Assembly: GCA_010672165.1 (NCBI GenBank)
Contig: JAAHHN010000018.1
Location: forward strand, 1 to 53,240
Origin: Spirulina sp. SIO3F2
Lineage (GTDB): Bacteria; Cyanobacteriota; Cyanobacteriia; Cyanobacteriales; Spirulinaceae
Direction: 5' to 3'
DNA: 53,240 nt
A model generated the notes under the pieces. The model did not search any database, was not told where the DNA came from, and worked only from the letters and a program-made list of their open reading frames with translations. Each line of letters begins with the position of its first letter. Position 1 is the stretch's first letter. A program made the translations under genes and the position numbers. Positions 24,660-32,887 of this stretch are shown one piece after another.

Positions 24660-26012
24660 ATGCAGAAGATGAGCCAACCCAGCGCTGATACCATTTTTAA
24701 CTCAATTAATCCTTGGGTTGAGCAACAAACGGGTCAACGGCTTAGCAACATTGAGCACATTGTTTTGCAAGCCTGCTGGGACGATGCCAGACAAACTTAT
24801 AAAGAGATCGCCACTCAATACCGCTACTCCTTGAGCTACATTCAGCATCGCGTCGCTCCCTGCCTCTGGCGACGGCTGAGTGCCGCCGCAGGAACTAAAA
24901 TCACAAAGAATAATTTCAAAACGGTGCTGATACAACAGCTTGCCAATGCTGACCGAGACAGAGTTTCTAGTTCATCTGCTGGTGTTGAACCCTCTCCAAC
25001 AGTCTTGGCTAGTGTGCTGGAATTTCCCGACGGCCCGGTACCGCCCAATTCGGCATTTTATGTGCGATTGTTGCCCGGTGAGCAGCGCTACTATCAAGCC
25101 CTCCAGCGACCCGGCGCTTTGTTGCGAATCAAGGGAGCTTGGCGGATGGGCAAAAGTTCCCTGGTCAACCAACTGATGGCATCTGCCCAACAGCAAGGCT
25201 ACCAGACGGTCAGTTTAAATTTTCAGCAATTGGAGCGATCGCAACTGTCTGACCTCAATCGTCTGCTGCGCTGGTTGTGCACGGTGTTAAGCAAGAAACT
25301 CAATCTACCCGCTGCCCTAGATGACTATTGGGACGAAGACATGGGGCTGAAATCCAGTGCCACTGCTTATCTGGAATGCCATGTGCTTAAACAGTTAGAA
25401 CAGCCTTTGGTGCTGGCGTTGGATGATGTGAGTGAACTGTTCCCCTACACCGAAGTGAGCCGTGAGTTTTTCACGATGCTGCGCACTTGGTATGAATACA
25501 CCAAGTCCAATGCGAATTGGTCGAAGCTACGGCTGATTTTGTCTCAGTCTTCAGAGACTTATATCAAACTAGATACCAACCAATCCCCCTTTAATGTAGG
25601 GGTGCGCCTCGAACTCAAAGGCATGAGCCCAGCCAAAGTCCAAGAGTTGCTCGGACGCTACCCGTTGACACTCTCTGAAGCACAACTAACGCAATTGCTG
25701 ACACTGGTGGGTGGCCATCCTTATCTCATCCGTTTGGCGTTTTATCATCTGGCTCGCCAAGACCTCACCTTTGATCAGCTACTCGCTACCGCAGCCACCC
25801 ATGAAGGTGTCTTTGCCCATCATCTTCAGCATTATCTCTGGGTTTTGCAGAAGCAGCCGGAGCTGGCTGAAGCCATACAGCAGGTGCTGGCTGCCCCAGA
25901 GCCTGTGACGTTGCCTCAGATGTTAGGGTTTAAGCTCCAGAGTATGGGTTTGGTGACGCTGGTACAGAATACGGCACAGATGAGCTGTCTGTTATACCAG
26001 GATTATTTTTAG
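24660..26012 (+). CDS. AAA-like ATPase with N-terminal VMAP-type HTH, cassette 2
   Basis: 450 residues (447 if Met4 at 24669 is used, which aligns better with the paralogues). The N-terminal wHTH-like domain (IVLQACW, TYKEIATQYRYSLSYI, LWRRLSAAAGTKI) is followed by the AAA_35-type ATPase with RMGKSSL (about 162-168), LALDDVSELF, RTWYEYTK, QSPFNVG and GHPYLIRLAFYHL. The third Walker B acidic position is Asp rather than the Glu of its paralogues. The protein ends LLYQDYF, four or five residues short of its paralogues, exactly where an insertion-like junction (TAGGACTTACGCA) supplies the stop codon. It is likely functional despite this trimmed end. A secreted CHAT protease gene follows on the same strand. 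Confidence 0.88.
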   Translation: MQKMSQPSADTIFNSINPWVEQQTGQRLSNIEHIVLQACWDDARQTYKEIATQYRYSLSYIQHRVAPCLWRRLSAAAGTKITKNNFKTVLIQQLANADRDRVSSSSAGVEPSPTVLASVLEFPDGPVPPNSAFYVRLLPGEQRYYQALQRPGALLRIKGAWRMGKSSLVNQLMASAQQQGYQTVSLNFQQLERSQLSDLNRLLRWLCTVLSKKLNLPAALDDYWDEDMGLKSSATAYLECHVLKQLEQPLVLALDDVSELFPYTEVSREFFTMLRTWYEYTKSNANWSKLRLILSQSSETYIKLDTNQSPFNVGVRLELKGMSPAKVQELLGRYPLTLSEAQLTQLLTLVGGHPYLIRLAFYHLARQDLTFDQLLATAATHEGVFAHHLQHYLWVLQKQPELAEAIQQVLAAPEPVTLPQMLGFKLQSMGLVTLVQNTAQMSCLLYQDYF

Positions 26013-26206
26013 GACTTACGCATTGACAGAAAGGACAAAAGATGGCGAGAAGAGAGAAGCCGAGTCAAGATGCCGCAATGCGTCAACGGAGCAAACCATC
26101 CACAGCTCAAATCCGTGAGTTGTGTGAGGTTAGGGGCAATTTTGGCCAAGGTGAGCCACGATGGCATGAACCGTTTTTTATAGTTTTCTTGTTCGTACAT
26201 TAGATT
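26010..26206. mobile_element. Possible insertion-sequence or MITE remnant after cassette 2
   Basis: The sequence begins TAGGACTTACGCA, which resembles terminal repeats seen in cyanobacterial insertion elements (recollection, not checked), and it directly interrupts the conserved 3' end of the VMAP-like gene. Short frames on both strands (for example from ATG 26042 on the plus strand) have no recognisable product. The opposite terminal repeat was not found, so boundaries on the right are uncertain. Confidence 0.3.
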
Positions 26207-26249
26207 TGGATTGACGCTTTGCCAATCCATTGCTCCTCCATCTCGTCCT

Positions 26250-27698
26250 ATGAAATTTTCCCGCACCTCACTACTACTGACCATTGCAGCCTTCTGGCTC
26301 GCCTTGGGCTTAACGCTAGGGCTACATTCACCTGCCCAAGCTGACCGTGTAGTTGATCATCATTCAGCACACGACTGGGCAAAGTTTACGGCGGAATCGA
26401 CGATTGATCGTGGAACTCGATGTCTGAACCCCTTATTCCCTCGTTATAGAATTGAGAAGCTTGCCAAGTCGTGTTCAGCCGCGATCGCAGCGATCGATCA
26501 GACTGAAGCCAACTGGGAAAATGACTATGAGACTTTTTTTGATCGCGATTTTGCGGGTCTTGGCCTCAGTGCGGCTGAGATTTCACAAACGCTCAGCGCA
26601 GTTGAGCGGCAGACGGGCCAGAACGCTGCCGTTCTGTGGATAATGGCCCAGCCCGACAAACTCAATATCGCCCTGAGCACGAAGCAGACCTCTGTCTACA
26701 GCGTGGATATCACCGAAGTCAATGCGGATAGTCTGCGTCCCTACCGCCGACGATTACAACGGGCCGTTACCATTCCCAGCCGTGGCCAGCGCTATCTGCA
26801 CTCGGCTAGTCAACTCTATGATTGGCTGATTCGCCCCATACAAGATGTGCTCAAAGCGGAGGGGATTGAAACCCTGCTGATTTGCCCTGGTGAGGGACTG
26901 CGATCGCTCCCCTGGGCGGCGCTCTATGATGCCGAAGCCGAGCAGTTTTTGATTGAGCAATATAGCTTCTCGGTGATTCCCGCCTTTAACCTGACCAATA
27001 TTGCCTACAGCAACCTCCAAGAGGCTCAGGTGTTGGCGATGGGGGCGTCTCAGTTTACTCGGCAGCCCAATCTCTCTGATCTCCCTGGTGTCGAAGCCGA
27101 GTTGCAGTTCATTCCCCTCGATCGCTGGCAAGACAAAGCCTTCCTCAACCAAGAGTTCACCCCCGAGACCTTGAAAACGGCCCAAGAAGACTGTGATTGC
27201 GAAATTGTGCATCTCGCCACTCATGCTGAATTTCAACCCGGAGCGCCGAGTAATTCTTTTATTCATTTTTATGATCGCCCCCTCCCTCTCGACCAAATAG
27301 ATGACTTCAATTGGCATGATCCGCTGGTAGAGCTGCTGGTGCTCTCTGCCTGTGAGACAGCAATCGGCGATCAAGACGCTGAGTTGGGGTTTGCGGGCCT
27401 AGCCGTGCAGTCCGGTGTGAAGTCGGCCTTGGCCAGCCTCTGGCATGTCAGTGATACGGGCACAATGGGCCTGATGAGTGAGTTTTACCGAGCGATTACC
27501 CAAGCGCCCATCAAAGCTGAAGCCTTGCGACAAGCTCAGCTTGCAATGCTGCGCGGTGATGTTTTCATCGCCGAGGGCCAGCTCCATACCTCCAGCGAAA
27601 CCCTTAGCCTACCCACCAGTCTGGCTAATATGGGGGCTATTGATCTGACCCATCCTTACTATTGGGCAGCCTACAACCTGATTGGTAGCCCCTGGTAA
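26250..27698 (+). CDS. Secreted CHAT-domain (caspase-like) protease
   Basis: 483 residues from ATG 26250, chosen because it begins directly with a signal peptide (MKFSRTSLLLTIAAFWLAL..., cleavage near PAQA); an upstream in-frame start at 26211 would bury it. The N-terminal ~200 residues are helical. The C-terminal ~280 residues are a CHAT domain: GLRSLPWAALY, LPGVEAEL, the catalytic His325 in HLATHAEF and Cys368 in LSACETA, then SLWHVSD. CHAT proteases are separase/caspase-clan enzymes used in bacterial conflict and cell-death pathways; an exported one would act in the periplasm or at the surface. It lies 237 bp downstream of the cassette 2 VMAP-like gene and upstream of DUF928 and CHASE2 genes. 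A collapsed paralogue is at 30724. Confidence 0.9.
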   Translation: MKFSRTSLLLTIAAFWLALGLTLGLHSPAQADRVVDHHSAHDWAKFTAESTIDRGTRCLNPLFPRYRIEKLAKSCSAAIAAIDQTEANWENDYETFFDRDFAGLGLSAAEISQTLSAVERQTGQNAAVLWIMAQPDKLNIALSTKQTSVYSVDITEVNADSLRPYRRRLQRAVTIPSRGQRYLHSASQLYDWLIRPIQDVLKAEGIETLLICPGEGLRSLPWAALYDAEAEQFLIEQYSFSVIPAFNLTNIAYSNLQEAQVLAMGASQFTRQPNLSDLPGVEAELQFIPLDRWQDKAFLNQEFTPETLKTAQEDCDCEIVHLATHAEFQPGAPSNSFIHFYDRPLPLDQIDDFNWHDPLVELLVLSACETAIGDQDAELGFAGLAVQSGVKSALASLWHVSDTGTMGLMSEFYRAITQAPIKAEALRQAQLAMLRGDVFIAEGQLHTSSETLSLPTSLANMGAIDLTHPYYWAAYNLIGSPW

Positions 27699-27934
27699 TG
27701 CTCGTTTGTTGCGCTGCATCGTTGTTGTTATCAAGGGTTCTCACGTCGGGTCTGTATCTCTTGACCCTCAACTCACCCGAGACGTGTGGATCAATTCAGT
27801 AACTCTGTTTTATTCAGCAGTACATGACTTTGTGGTTTTCATCTCTCCAGACTTGGTAGTGAGGGGAGTGATTAGAATGAAGTTCAAACCTCATTCCTTC
27901 GTCTGGCTCTCACCCATCCCTCACCATCAGAACC

Positions 27935-28741
27935 ATGCCAAACACCCATCAAAAATGTGCTCAATTCCTGGCTCAGATAATCTACCATATGGGCTTACCT
28001 GCCTTATTACTATTGGGCAGCACAACCCCGCTGCTCGCACAACCCGCCGAGCCAAGTGGAGATCGGGATTCCCCATCTCGGACGGTGGGTGGCGGCTCAC
28101 GCGACGGAGGCTCACACCCTTTTCCAGACATTTTGTACTGTGGGGACTCAGAGCCCGAAAACTCCGACAATATCTCCACGGTTTTCGCGCCGTTGGTTTC
28201 TTATACCCATGGTGAGGGTGAGGAGGAAGAAAGTTATCAGAAGTACACAATTTATACCCAATCAGAACGACCTAATATATATATTCATATCCCCAAAAAT
28301 ACGAAAAACAGAGCCCTATTTGAACTCCATGATTCTGAAGGAAATTCAATATTTTTTAGTGGACTCTTCGATCTTGAACAGTCGGGTGTCATCACTCGCT
28401 TGATACTTCCTGAAACAATTTCATTGTCTGTGCCGGATGTTGCTGGGGCATGGTATGAGTGGTTTCTCTATATTAGCTGTCACTCTGAAGATCCTGAGCG
28501 GCCGACGTCGATAGAGATTTCCGGTTACATTGATTGGCTGGCGACGCCAGAGCCTGAGCATTCTGCATTGCGCTTTCAGAACACGATTGAGGGCTTATGG
28601 GGAGAACCAGAGCGCCCAGTATGTGTCGAGCAAAACGATACTTCATCTCCAGTGAATGATGACTTATCTCAAATCCCTGAAGAATATCAATCGGTTGGTC
28701 GTTGTGACATTTACGATCATCTTTTGGAGCACAGTGAGTAA
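27935..28741 (+). CDS. DUF928 domain-containing exported protein
   Basis: 268 residues. An N-terminal hydrophobic segment ending LLLLGSTTPLLAQ acts as a signal peptide (Met19 at 27989 is an alternative start). The mature part has the hallmark RTVGGGSRD followed by beta-rich segments in the order known for DUF928 (APLVSYT, PNIYIHIPK, RALFELHDSEG, SGVITRLILPE, WYEWFLYISC, ISGYIDW). Function is unknown, but in cyanobacteria DUF928 genes recur beside CHAT and CHASE2 genes, as here: CHAT upstream, CHASE2-cyclase 25 bp downstream, suggesting one extracytoplasmic sensing unit. The 236 bp before it hold no supported gene. Confidence 0.85.
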   Translation: MPNTHQKCAQFLAQIIYHMGLPALLLLGSTTPLLAQPAEPSGDRDSPSRTVGGGSRDGGSHPFPDILYCGDSEPENSDNISTVFAPLVSYTHGEGEEEESYQKYTIYTQSERPNIYIHIPKNTKNRALFELHDSEGNSIFFSGLFDLEQSGVITRLILPETISLSVPDVAGAWYEWFLYISCHSEDPERPTSIEISGYIDWLATPEPEHSALRFQNTIEGLWGEPERPVCVEQNDTSSPVNDDLSQIPEEYQSVGRCDIYDHLLEHSE

Positions 28742-28766
28742 TCACCATTAGCAACCTTGGGGACTC

Positions 28767-30686
28767 TTGAAGCAAATTCGTAAACTATCCGTAAAGTGGC
28801 GAGGAATCAGCCTGGCGGGTTTTTGTGCTACGTTGCTGGTCTTGGGCATGCGCTATCTGGGGCTATTACAAGGATGGGAATGGGCCGCCTACGACCATTA
28901 TTTGCGCTGGCGCTCAGCGTCTAATACCCGCCCAGAAGATCGCATCAAAATCATCACCATTGATGAAACGGATCTGCAAACGGGAGGACAAGCCCTGATT
29001 TCTGATGCAGCATTGGCTCAAGCGATACAAATTTTATCGAGCCAAGACCCTCTAGTGATTGGACTGGATTTGTATCGAGACTTACCCGTTCCCCCCGGTT
29101 ATGATGAGCTGGCGATCGCACTCAAGGAAACCTCGAATATTGTTGGTATTCAAAAAGTTGGCTACCCTTCCGTCGCACCACCACCAATTCTGGCGGAAGT
29201 TAACCGTGCCAAAGCAAATGATTTTATGCTGGATGGCGATAACCAAGTGCGACGGGCTTTTTTCTTCCTCAATAATGCCAGGGGAGACAGCATAACGGGA
29301 TTTGGTGCTTACATTGCCCTATGGTTCCTAGATGAAATAGAAAATTTGCAACTAGAAGAACTCGCGGACGATCGCTGGAGCATTGGTAAAGCAAAAATTA
29401 AACCTTTTGGAGCCTTTGATGGGGGATATAACCGTGCCGATACACGAGGGTATCAGTTCTTAATCAACTACCATCCTCTGGGGTCTGAATCATTTCCAAA
29501 AGTTGCGTTTAAGGAGGTTATAGCGGGTAATCTGCCGCCTAACTGGGCAACGGGCAAGATTATTCTGATTGGTGCGACAGCGGAAAGTTTAAAAGATGTT
29601 TTTCCCACCCCATTAAGTCGTAGTCGTTCTACAGACACACCAAAGTTACTTCCTGGTGTGGAGATTAATGCTCACATCATTGCGCAGTTTCTAGATGCCG
29701 CAACGGGGGAGCGTCCATTCATCCGAATTGTTCCTGAATCACTAGAAATAACTTGGCTCTTCCTTTGGTCAATCATCGGGGCTTACAGTACTTGGTCATG
29801 GTCTACAGGGAGAAAAAGAGTTCGTGCTCAAGGCAAATTTGCACAGATCAATTTTTTTGTTCGATATTTTATTGGGCCATTAGTTTTCTTGAGCATCACC
29901 ATTGCCTGTAGCTATATCGCCTTTGAATTCTCGATATGGTTACCCGTCATCCCCCCGATTGTAGGATTTATGACGGCAAGTGGTGGTTTGCTGATCTATT
30001 TTGCTTATCGAGCAACTCAATTACTCATCAAAAATGCTGAACTCACGATTGAACAACTCAAGTCCGATCGCCTTTTGTTTAACACCCTACCCCAATCCAT
30101 TGCCATCCGTTTAAAACAGGGTGAGACAGATGTTGCCAACTGGTTTCCTGAGGCAACGGTTCTATTCGCAGATATTGTTGGCTTTACACCTTTATCAGAA
30201 AAAATTCCCCCCCGAGAGATGCTCGCCTATCTCAATGAGATCTTTTCTGCCCTAGATACCCTAACAGAGCAATATCAGCTAGAAAAGATCAGAACGATTG
30301 GGGATAACTATATGGTGGCGGCCGGTGTACCTGAGCCTCGTGAAGACCATGCTGAAGCCATTGCGAATATGGCGCTCGGTATTCCAGAAGCAATTCAGAA
30401 ATTCAATCTCAGAAATGGTACACAGATCAATATGCGGATTGGGATTAACACTGGCCCTTTGATTGGGGGTGTGGTGGGCTCTAAAAAGATGCTGTATGAC
30501 ATTTGGGGAGACTCAGTTAATACTGCCAGTCGGATGGAATCCCATGGCGTGCCGGGTCAAATTCAAGTGACCCCAGCAACCTACAACAAACTCAAAGACT
30601 TATATATTTTTGAGCCTCGGGGTGTTATCCCTGTTAAGGGGAAAGGTGAGATGGCAACGTATTTCCTTGTTGGGAAGCGAGAGTAG
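28767..30686 (+). CDS. CHASE2-domain adenylate cyclase
   Basis: 639 residues from a TTG start. One N-terminal membrane helix (about 15-33), an extracytoplasmic CHASE2 sensor (about 40-320, YDHYLRWR...TIDETDLQ), three further helices (about 328-415) and a class III cyclase domain. The catalytic set is complete: metal Asp469 (FADIVGF) and Asp513 (TIGDNYM), purine-selecting Lys507 and Asp578 (YDIWGD, favouring ATP over GTP), Asn585 and Arg589 (NTASRM). It should make cAMP in response to an external signal. DUF928 ends 25 bp upstream. Candidate cAMP receivers are close downstream: an acyltransferase-CNMP and an ABC ATPase with two CNMP domains. Confident for domain content, good for adenylate specificity. 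Confidence 0.93.
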   Translation: MKQIRKLSVKWRGISLAGFCATLLVLGMRYLGLLQGWEWAAYDHYLRWRSASNTRPEDRIKIITIDETDLQTGGQALISDAALAQAIQILSSQDPLVIGLDLYRDLPVPPGYDELAIALKETSNIVGIQKVGYPSVAPPPILAEVNRAKANDFMLDGDNQVRRAFFFLNNARGDSITGFGAYIALWFLDEIENLQLEELADDRWSIGKAKIKPFGAFDGGYNRADTRGYQFLINYHPLGSESFPKVAFKEVIAGNLPPNWATGKIILIGATAESLKDVFPTPLSRSRSTDTPKLLPGVEINAHIIAQFLDAATGERPFIRIVPESLEITWLFLWSIIGAYSTWSWSTGRKRVRAQGKFAQINFFVRYFIGPLVFLSITIACSYIAFEFSIWLPVIPPIVGFMTASGGLLIYFAYRATQLLIKNAELTIEQLKSDRLLFNTLPQSIAIRLKQGETDVANWFPEATVLFADIVGFTPLSEKIPPREMLAYLNEIFSALDTLTEQYQLEKIRTIGDNYMVAAGVPEPREDHAEAIANMALGIPEAIQKFNLRNGTQINMRIGINTGPLIGGVVGSKKMLYDIWGDSVNTASRMESHGVPGQIQVTPATYNKLKDLYIFEPRGVIPVKGKGEMATYFLVGKRE

Positions 30687-30723
30687 AGAGAAATTTTTAG
30701 TACAGGACAAACTTTATTACCCG

Positions 30724-31301
30724 ATGAAACCCTCACGCACCCTGCTATTCTTCACTATTGTTGCTTTTTTGCTCTCTGTGAGCTTACACACACCATCTGT
30801 AGCTCAGGTCAGCCAGATTGTTGAGCGTGATGCGGCAACGATCGCCGCGATCGACCAGCGGGAAACCGAATGGGAGCACGACTACGAAACGTTTTTCGGC
30901 CGTAATCTCGCGGGTCTCGGTCTCAGTGCCGAGGAGATTTCTCCCACGCTTGCGGCGATTGAGCAGTACAGCTTCTCGTTGATTCCGGCGTTTAACCTCA
31001 CCAACACTACCACAACCTTCAAGATGCCCAAGTGCTGGCGATGGGAGCGTCCCAATTCATGGGCGTGATGAGTGAGTTTTACCGAGCAATTGCCCAAGCG
31101 CCGATCAAGCTGATTAATGCCCAGGCGCTGCGCCAAGCCCAGCTTGCGATGCTCAAAGGTCAGGTATCTGTGGACGAAGGGCAACTCCAGACCTCAACGG
31201 AAACGTTAGAGCTGCCTGCTGATCTGGATATTCCTCCGGCTGATGACCTGAACCATCCCTACTATTGGACGGCCTACAACCTCATCGGTAGCCCGTGGTG
31301 A
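30724..31301 (+). pseudogene. Collapsed CHAT protease pseudogene, paralogue of 26250-27698
   Basis: Starts with its own signal peptide (MKPSRTLLFFTIVAFLLSV) and follows the paralogue closely (DYETFFGRNLAGLGLSAEEIS), then jumps at about 30963 straight to EQYSFSLIPAFNLTN, losing about 110 codons. At about 31010 the frame shifts: the intact reading NLQDAQVLAMGASQF continues in another frame. At about 31062 it jumps again to MSEFYRAIAQAPI, losing about 130 codons that included both catalytic residues. The last ~75 codons, to AYNLIGSPW, are well kept. It starts 37 bp after the cyclase gene, probably an old operon member. Confidence 0.9.
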
Positions 31302-31394
31302 GCGGACAGCATAACCACGATGTAGCCTATTCCTCTGTGCAACAACACCCGCTTGCGGTAAAGTCATCGTTGAGTTGTCAAACAGGGGGAAGCC

Positions 31395-31661
31395 ATGGAT
31401 GACCAAAAAAGAGTGATGACCGTCAACTACAACGATGGAACGCTTCAGTCCTTTGAATGGGACGCTGACGCTAACCGGAGCGACCTAGCGAATTGGTACA
31501 GCAAATTTATGCAAAGTCTGACAGAACCATTGCTAATTTTGGAAACCTCTGAAGGACTTGTAATTATTCCCAGACAAAATATCAAGAGTGTTGAAATCAA
31601 TGTACTGCCGCCCAAACTACCGCCTTATGCGATCAGAGGCGTTCGGATCATTCGGGATTAG
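31395..31661 (+). CDS. Small conserved-looking protein of unknown function (88 aa)
   Basis: 88 residues starting at ATG 31395 behind a purine-rich AGGGGGAAG. The protein is acidic in its first half, mixed alpha/beta by eye (VNYNDGTLQSFEW, PLLILETSEGLVIIP, VRIIRD), without a signal peptide, membrane segment or recognised motif. The pattern of a short strand-rich domain with a terminal RGVRIIRD could be a binding or adaptor domain, but I do not recognise it. It lies 43 bp before the acyltransferase-CNMP gene on the same strand and may be co-transcribed with it. Confidence 0.6.
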   Translation: MDDQKRVMTVNYNDGTLQSFEWDADANRSDLANWYSKFMQSLTEPLLILETSEGLVIIPRQNIKSVEINVLPPKLPPYAIRGVRIIRD

Positions 31662-31704
31662 TTAATTTCATCAATTAATCGGATTGTTTCATTTGGGGTG
31701 ATCT

Positions 31705-32622
31705 ATGGCTGTAAAAATCAAGCTTGCTAGAACGCCAAAGCAAATCGATGAAGCCCTGAAAGTTCGATATCAAGTCTTTTGTCAAGAAGATGTAAAGTTA
31801 TGTCCACAGGAAGGCGATCGCATTTTTGATCGGTTTGATACATACAACACAACCTATCATTTAGTCGTCATATTTGATGAAGTGGTTGTGGGTACGATGC
31901 GCATGACGCTGGATTCAGATGTGGGGGTTCCTGCGGATGAATTTTATGACTTCCGTGCCCATCTACCAGAGGAATATAATCTTCTCAGTGCTGGAATGTA
32001 CTGTGTTAGCCGTCCATTTCGTCAGCAGAATATTGCCTTAGGGCTCATCCAGATGAGTGTCTACTTTTCAGTTCAACATAACATTACTCACATCGTTGCC
32101 CCTGTCAATCCAGATATTGTAAATCTCATCAAACGAGTGGGTTTCAAGGCAATTAGCGATGAGATAATAGATGTGCATTCAGGTTTGCCGATCATCCCTG
32201 TTCTTTTAAATATCAATGATGTGAAAGACTTCTTTATGAACTTTGCGCATCAAAATCAGATGTATAACTTCATCAATTCTTATGAGTATCTTACCTATGA
32301 TGAGGGAGAATACATTATCTATGCTGGGGATGTGGGTGATGAAGCATTTGTGATTGTCTCTGGGATAGTTTCTATCCGCTTTCCAGGGACAGAAAAAGTA
32401 ATTTATGATATGTCTGAGGGAGATGTGTTTGGAGAGCTTGCATTATTCACGAATACAACGCGATCGGCTGATGTTGTTGCCAAGACAAAAGTTCGCATTA
32501 TGGCGCTACCAAAATCAGCATTCTTGGTTCACCTCCGCAATAATCCAGATAAAGCAATTGAGTTTATGCGTAGCATAGGGAACCGTCTAAATACGCTCAC
32601 GAAAAACTATCCGGGACTCTAG
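31705..32622 (+). CDS. GNAT/FeeM-like acyltransferase fused to a cyclic-nucleotide-binding domain
   Basis: 305 residues. The first ~185 form a GNAT-fold domain of the N-acyl amino acid synthase/autoinducer-synthase type (KVRYQVFCQEDV, GTMRMTLDSD, LLSAGMYCVSRPFR, VAPVNPDIVNLIKRVGF); the PEP-CTERM-associated acyltransferases are a close alternative. Residues ~195-300 are a CNMP domain with a near-canonical phosphate-binding cassette FGELALFTNTTRSADV. The architecture implies acyl transfer switched by cAMP or a related nucleotide. It sits between an adenylate cyclase gene upstream and a CNMP-containing exporter downstream. A short copy of its 3' end is found at 37428-37505. Domain calls are strong; acyl donor and acceptor are unknown. 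Confidence 0.88.
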   Translation: MAVKIKLARTPKQIDEALKVRYQVFCQEDVKLCPQEGDRIFDRFDTYNTTYHLVVIFDEVVVGTMRMTLDSDVGVPADEFYDFRAHLPEEYNLLSAGMYCVSRPFRQQNIALGLIQMSVYFSVQHNITHIVAPVNPDIVNLIKRVGFKAISDEIIDVHSGLPIIPVLLNINDVKDFFMNFAHQNQMYNFINSYEYLTYDEGEYIIYAGDVGDEAFVIVSGIVSIRFPGTEKVIYDMSEGDVFGELALFTNTTRSADVVAKTKVRIMALPKSAFLVHLRNNPDKAIEFMRSIGNRLNTLTKNYPGL

Positions 32623-32887
32623 ATTGAGGAAATTGGGCGCGGGCTAATGAGAGCGTGATCGTTAAAAAGGTGGCACTGGTCTTTTCAGGAGTGAAAACCA
32701 GGGTGAGTCCCTTACAGTGCAAAGCGTTTGAGCATTTTGTGTAACAATCTCCGAAATTCCCCCTCTGACCAAGGCTGACAGCATTCATCACTCACCAACA
32801 GTCCAGTATCAAAAATGGGAAAGCAGCATTCTCATACTTTCGTAATCTGCTATATTTAAATTGAATTAAACGAGTATTCTTGAGGTT

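Noticed and set aside
26754-27374. A 206-codon open frame on the minus strand
   Set aside because: It lies wholly opposite the CHAT domain coding sequence, which has clear motifs; the reverse frame has no family features and is a shadow.
27682-28215. A 177-codon plus-strand frame between the CHAT and DUF928 genes
   Set aside because: It overlaps the DUF928 gene in another frame, lacks a ribosome binding site and has an amino acid make-up unlike real proteins.
32676-32701. Hairpin CTGGTCTTTTC...GAAAACCAG as a terminator before the DevC-type gene
   Set aside because: The stem is imperfect and no T-run follows on either strand, so a terminator call is not supported.
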